A stretch of 64,000 nucleotides of DNA from Sipunculus nudus (lineage: Eukaryota; Annelida; Sipuncula; Golfingiida; Sipunculidae). The stretch covers positions 78,529,429-78,593,428 of the forward strand of contig CM049312.1 in NCBI GenBank assembly GCA_026874595.1, read 5' to 3'. This document shows positions 59,432-64,000 of the stretch, in pieces. Position numbers and translations under genes: made by a program. The notes under the pieces were generated by a model, which saw only the letters and a list, made by a program, of their open reading frames with translations, was not told the origin of the DNA and did not search any database. Numbering within the stretch: the stretch's first letter is position 1; each line of letters starts with the position of its first letter.

Positions 59432-62155
59432 CTGGGTATCAGTAACATTGTTTTGTTATGTACCTGTAGTCTGTGAGACAAGGCTTATAATTACACCATG
59501 ACAGTCATTGATCGATCGCTGTACAAAAGTTTTATAATTGATTAAACTATTTGTATACCCATAATTTCGATATTCGACCGTTGACGTCTATGTTTTAGTG
59601 TGTTCGCAAAATGGCAACCCCCATGAGCGGATTTTGAGAACCATGATGAAATAAACCTGACAGGGTTCGATAGGGCGCGGGCTGCGACACGAAAGTATAC
59701 CCCGAGGACGGCGTCCAGAGGAGAACATATCAGCGGAGAGAGTTTTTATGGCAAGTAGACGTGTATCAGCAAACTTTAGAGCGGAATATCTCTTTTATTT
59801 TACCACGTCTAAATTATCAAATTATAGTAGGATTCATTTATGATGTTTGTAATTTCGACCGCTCCAAAGGGCTTTGGTTGTCATACGGTACTGCGGTAGA
59901 TCTCTTGGACTTTCGACAATATGGCGACCTACAATCGGGCTCCAATCGCGTGATGTCTAGTTATACTTTGAAAACCTTATACTATGTGCTTTAACACATT
60001 CGAATCCTTCCCGTTTTACATATTAGGAATCCACACTTCGTGCTGTAAATATATACTATGTGTCAAGACTGCGTTCTTAAACCAATCCCTTACGCTTATA
60101 CACAACATAAATACACTTTCATCGGGTTTGATCACCAGCCGCTTTTAGTGACTGGAAAGAACACTTAAACAGCGCCTCTTGGGCTACTTTCATAAATCAA
60201 GGTGGCGACCGATAATAAAAATCCATTCTTTTAGTGATTCTTGACAATTACATTTTCTTCCCTTTTATTATTAAATTTTCGCGTTGGCGGAATATCGTAA
60301 ATTCTTCCGGGCGTCCTTGTTATAAATAGTAATCAGATACACATGGGTCATATTTATAAACACATAGAACCAAAACAATGTATAACGCAGGTAGTCACTT
60401 AGTCTGTATGCCGACTTGGTTTCGCTAAGAAACTTTTAAATTCAGCCAGAATAAGCTGATAGCAGAAGATTTTACTCACTGAGGCAAATTAATAAGTACA
60501 TTTAAGTTACAATCTGGACATTATCATAATATTACGTCTGTGGTTCAAACATTACGTGTTAAAGTCTCATCGTAGAAATTGCTGCTCTGAAGTACGTTCT
60601 GTTGAAGATGGCACATTATTTTGAATTGTGCATAGCTGAATTTTACATATCCGCCATCTGAATTTATAAACTTGTCGCCATTCAGGAGGCATGAATGGCT
60701 CCAAGGTGAGATTGTGTAATCGCTTCATTCTGAGCAAACGGGTGAAAATAGAAAACTCAATGCTAAAAGTAATGTAACAGGAAACACCTAAGACGAACTA
60801 CTACGACATTTTTAGGCTAAAATGGAGGGTAAAATTTGATATATAATTCTTTTTAATTCATGCTAACTATTCCGTCAATTAAAGCTGCAGCGGGAAAAAT
60901 GTTCCAAGACGTGTGGTCATAAGTCATAGGACTGGTATCCTTTATCTTACGCTATGAGTCATTCAAGTAAGTCATTCAAATATATTTAACATGCTTTATA
61001 CAATTTCCCAGAAAACCATCTCAGCGTACAGTCTCAGTACCTCGGCTACAGCTGCTTTACACCTTGTCATGGTTCAGTGTGTAAGTAAACAAAGTCTACG
61101 TGTGTCTGTTTACCATAACAAGGCCGCGTGACCGGAGTTCCGATTTTGTGCATGCGTGACAAATCTCAAGCAAGAACTTGTCCAAACAAGTGCATACATG
61201 GACCTTCATGTCCTCTGATAAATCTCCTCTGGATGGACAATATGGTCCATGGGCCGAATGTTTATTTATTGTAGAACATGTTTGAACAGAACTGTACGAT
61301 AGGTCGGGGCATCAGCTGAAATGAAACGTGTAGTTCGATGTGAGAAATAACGCGCGATGTTTCAGTCAACGGGAGCATGCATTACATTTGTTGGGCAAAG
61401 TCAGTCAGGGCATCTCCTGATTGACATGTGTAGTGGCCCGGACGATGCATGCGCTGTGTTTATGGTGCACCTGTGATTGCGCCCCGTCCACTTGTGTTAA
61501 CACTCAAGACTACAGTAGTAAGCTAACGGTTTCAAGGCAAAAATTTAATTAAAAGGGAAGAAGCTATTTTCCGTGTTAATTCAACATGCTTTTTAGGTGA
61601 TTAGGCCTCTAATCATAAGAAAAATTATACGATATGGGGGATGCTCTTGGGCCCTTTGATAAAATATTAATACTTGGCGTTATTAATAAAAATCAAAGGA
61701 TATTAAAAATAAAATAATTTTGGTTGAAATCATGCATCGAGATCCCAGAATGGCCCGGGGTGTTTGCAACGTTGATTAAATGGAATGTTTGTGTCTTTAT
61801 GAGACAGCCATAAAGCTACGAAAATCCGGAATAAATCCATTATAGTTAAATAAATGCGCGGACGTTATATGGGTCGTTAATACGTTTTCATTATCTCGGG
61901 GATATAACTCAGGGATTCAAACACCGGGGTACATCGATGGTCACGTGATATAGGTTGTAGGGTCAGGTGTCAATGCTTCAATAGACGCATATAACGACGA
62001 TGAGTCATTTATGGTCTCCTAAAATGATGGAGTGAAAGAAAATTAAAAATATAGACTAAAGTTCTGGGATTATTACCGTCCTAAAACTGTCCGGCTCAAA
62101 ACTTTGAATCAGGCATAGGCATTTACATACATCCGTTTTATAATGAAAAAAATAT
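59432..62155. other. intergenic between micropeptide B and the minus-strand exon
   Basis: Contains the best copy of element D (61.0-61.2 kb). The stretch at 59.58-60.0 kb is GC-richer, with an open frame (59761-59994) lacking splice support. No gene supported. Confidence 0.5.
61000..61200 (+). repeat. dispersed element D, copy 4 (best preserved)
   Basis: Blocks in order: CCAGAAAACCATCTCAGCG, ACAGTCTCAGTACCTC, TTTACACCTTGTCATGGTT, GTGTGTAAGTAAAC, GTGTGTCTGTTTACCATAAC, AAGGCCGCGTGACCGG and TCCGATTTTGTGCAT. SINE length, no coding potential. Confidence 0.75.
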
Positions 62156-62161
62156 TTTATT
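62156..62161 (-). terminator. poly(A) signal for the 62.2-kb minus-strand exon
   Basis: AATAAA on the minus strand, 26 bases beyond the stop codon at 62188-62190. Confidence 0.55.
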
Positions 62162-62187
62162 CAAATAATTATTAACACAAAAAAAAT

Positions 62188-62406
62188 TTAACATTTTTTA
62201 ATCATTCTCATTAGATTTACACCCGACTTATGACAGTTATAATGGAAAAGTCTAGCAGGATGACTGGGTGTACGCCAGGTAGTGTAGTATGCTATGATCT
62301 CAGGGTTATGATCTTCAAGATTAACATGTCTAATCTGTTGATATGATGATGGATCACGATACCACGGCCATGGTTCATCGTAACATCTCCTCATTTCAAA
62401 GAAAGA
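62188..62406 (-). CDS. W/Y/P-rich terminal exon of an unidentified gene
   Basis: On the minus strand an acceptor (CTTACGGTTATGCCTTATTAG) is followed by 72 in-frame codons and TAA, with AATAAA 26 bases later. The peptide includes SFFEMRRCYDEPWPWYRDPS, then NLEDHNPEIIAYYTTWRTPS and a KSGVNLMRMIKKC end. The density of W, Y, H and P in AT-rich DNA is unlike chance frames in this window. In-frame translation could also start at the ATG at 62394-62392, but the TAG at the acceptor means the frame must be joined by splicing if it extends upstream. No upstream exon could be placed before the right edge. Short proteins rich in such aromatic/proline motifs include axonemal microtubule inner proteins; that is a loose resemblance, not an assignment. 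Confidence 0.5.
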   Translation of the reverse strand, partial: SFFEMRRCYDEPWPWYRDPSSYQQIRHVNLEDHNPEIIAYYTTWRTPSHPARLFHYNCHKSGVNLMRMIKKC

Positions 62407-63264
62407 CTAATAAGGCATAACCGTAAGAAAAATGTTTTACGGACTCCTTATTTTGTGTGTGACTGGACATGACCCCTCAATACTAATATTGCTTATCGCT
62501 GCTTTGCTAATTGCAAAATTCATAGAAATCGTTAATAAGCGTTACCTCAGAAGCCCACTCAGTACATATAACCGTTTCAACTTGTTGGATTTTCCTAATT
62601 TAAATATATTATATATCTTATTTTCAGTTCTAAAGATTTCCATTTCCTCAAAGAAAACAAACCATGGGGTATTTTTAAAGGGGCTAAGAAACCATAAAAA
62701 TCAAGAGATATAACATGAAAAAAGGACGGCTATGGTGTGTCCAAAACCATAAATTAACCTGAACAGTTAACAGTGTATAACGTTCAATGTGTTAAACTTT
62801 TCTTTATACACAACTTCAAATTTATTTATTTTTTAATTTTGTGCAAACTGGCCAAAATTAAATATTAATCGCAATCGGCAAATTTTGACACAAAAATTGC
62901 ACCCGCTCGCTTCATATTTTGCTCCCAGGACTCGTGAACAAATATGTGTTTGATGTGGCCAGAGTCTTATCAACATATGCCTGCTTAACATTCCATAAGA
63001 CGTCGTCCAGTTACCTAATCAGTGTTGGAATTGTCTGAAGTCAAATCCCCGTCGGAGCAATAAGAATTTCCTCGTCAAAGTGTCTATGGCATCATTGATT
63101 TATGGTCATTTTCCTGTAAGATACACCGATTTGTCTGGAACAGCCTTAATGGGAAGCAGACTAATTACTGCAGCCATTGGCTTGGTTCCAACAAGTTCAA
63201 TAAAAAAAATAGATCGTAATTGGCTGACTCCCTAGCACAGAGATTTACTTAAACATTAGGACAA
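62407..63264. other. intron or intergenic, no gene supported
   Basis: AT-rich. The plus frame at 62432-62713 (hydrophobic, 93 codons) begins only 26 bases from the minus-strand exon and looks like a by-product of AT richness. Confidence 0.45.
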
Positions 63265-63380
63265 CGACTCTATGGCCTAGAGGTACAGTACAGAGCTCAA
63301 AACCGGGAGATCGTGAGTTTGAATCTCAGCCAAGGTGTGGTGAGATTTTCCACGGGTTGTTCCGATCCAGGTTGTGCCAT
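63265..63380 (+). repeat. tRNA-derived SINE fragment
   Basis: Box A-like TGGCCTAGAGGTACAGTAC (about 63273) and box B-like GTGAGTTTGAATCTC (63313-63327), then CAGCCAAGG and TGAGATTTTCCACGGGTTG, shared with the inverted copy at 41.6 kb. Confidence 0.65.
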
Positions 63381-64000
63381 TTCTACCCTTTAATATTAGG
63401 GAGTCTATGGCCAGCAGGCGGTCAGAGTGAGGTTACATTCTTCAACGAGGAACGCACTCGTCATTTTTTACAACGTCTCATCGCCTACAAGTACGCTGTT
63501 TTAACTCAGCATATTGGTAAATCCTCTGTATGTTTGTTGAATTTCTGATCGCATGAATACAAGCATGGCTTGCACGGGTAACTGAACGGCAGACAACTTG
63601 TACGCGATACAGGACTCGTTACCATAATGATAGAGTTTCAGTTTGGGTTGAGAGTTCACATGTTTTCTCTTGTGTAAATTCATCATTCATAGCCTAATGT
63701 TAAGATTATGGGCTGATATGAGTGTAACATGATGGAAGATAACTGCAAAGTATTCCTTCGTATTGCTTGTGTCAAGATTCAAGTTAGGCTTACCAGCCTA
63801 ATATAAATACCTATTGAGTAGAGTAATCGCGACTACGATCTAGGGTGAGCGCTCTGTATAGGCTATATAGGGAGACCCTGCCCAACAGTCGTGTTTAACT
63901 TACAAACGAGTGCGCCTTTCTGGGGTCCCTCTGGCCCAGCAGGGAAATGACACAATCTCAGGACTTGCAGGAGTGGTACACCAAGCCTGGTTGAACCCCA
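63381..64000. other. right edge, no gene supported
   Basis: A GTAAGT-type donor on the minus strand at 63903 follows an open minus-strand stretch running to the window edge, which could be a partial exon. The frame that matches the phase of the 62.4-kb acceptor contains a stop near 63957, so I do not call it. Confidence 0.3.
63838..63860 (+). repeat. SINE core fragment
   Basis: AGGGTGAGCGCTCTGTA, the same block that ends the elements at 16.78 kb and 41.64 kb. Confidence 0.5.

Noticed and set aside
62432-62713. Hydrophobic 93-codon plus-strand frame
   Set aside because: Lies back to back with the better-supported minus-strand terminal exon; AT-driven composition and no poly(A) support.
63904-64000. 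Partial minus-strand exon at the right edge ending at a GTAAGT donor
   Set aside because: The frame in phase with the 62.4-kb acceptor has a stop; other frames could be open, but nothing else supports it.
1-64000. Autonomous transposon or LINE coding sequence
   Set aside because: No frame shows reverse transcriptase, integrase or transposase motifs; only non-autonomous elements and fragments are seen.

Overview
The window is AT-rich, intron-containing DNA from an animal. It is probably a marine invertebrate: the overall texture, with decayed short interspersed repeats, many (AT)n tracts and small tandem gene families, reminds me of molluscs, but I cannot fix the taxon from sequence alone. 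There is no operon structure and no CRISPR array, and I found no intact transposase or reverse transcriptase. Most long open frames run through (AT)n tracts or repeats and are not genes.

Layout. A terminal exon of an unidentified plus-strand gene enters from the left edge (2-238, poly(A) signal at 265). From 7.6 to 20.8 kb there are two complete tandem plus-strand genes, each with five coding exons, encoding ankyrin-repeat proteins with a C-terminal SOCS box (ASB type, predicted substrate receptors of a Cullin-5/Elongin-BC ubiquitin ligase). Exons 2, 3 and 4 have exactly the same length in both copies (100, 179 and 335 bases). The downstream copy has lost the sequence for the first 20 residues, has a 44-residue tail after the SOCS box, and has a phase-compatible candidate alternative first exon about 200 bases upstream. 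Two unidentified paralogous micropeptides (about 88-96 residues, one membrane segment, conserved C-terminal PFLMMxRYMNKxR motif) lie in divergent orientation at 35.0 kb (minus) and 59.0 kb (plus). A W/Y/P-rich terminal exon of another unidentified gene lies on the minus strand at 62.2-62.4 kb, directly followed by its poly(A) signal.

The rest is intergenic and repeat-rich. It holds a probable solo LTR (38.09-38.89 kb), MITE-like elements with CAGGGGC-type termini, TA-flanked short inverted-repeat elements, tRNA-derived SINE fragments, a roughly 1.07-kb tandem duplication with a later insertion (28.8-31.2 kb), two loci of a decayed ~130-bp satellite, clusters of GAGTCC-like words at three loci, several dispersed repeat pairs, and many microsatellites.

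The two ASB genes are predicted to act in the same ubiquitination step with different or shared substrates. No functional link to the micropeptides or the edge genes can be read from the sequence. All exon models come from reading splice sites, phase and paralogue comparison by eye.
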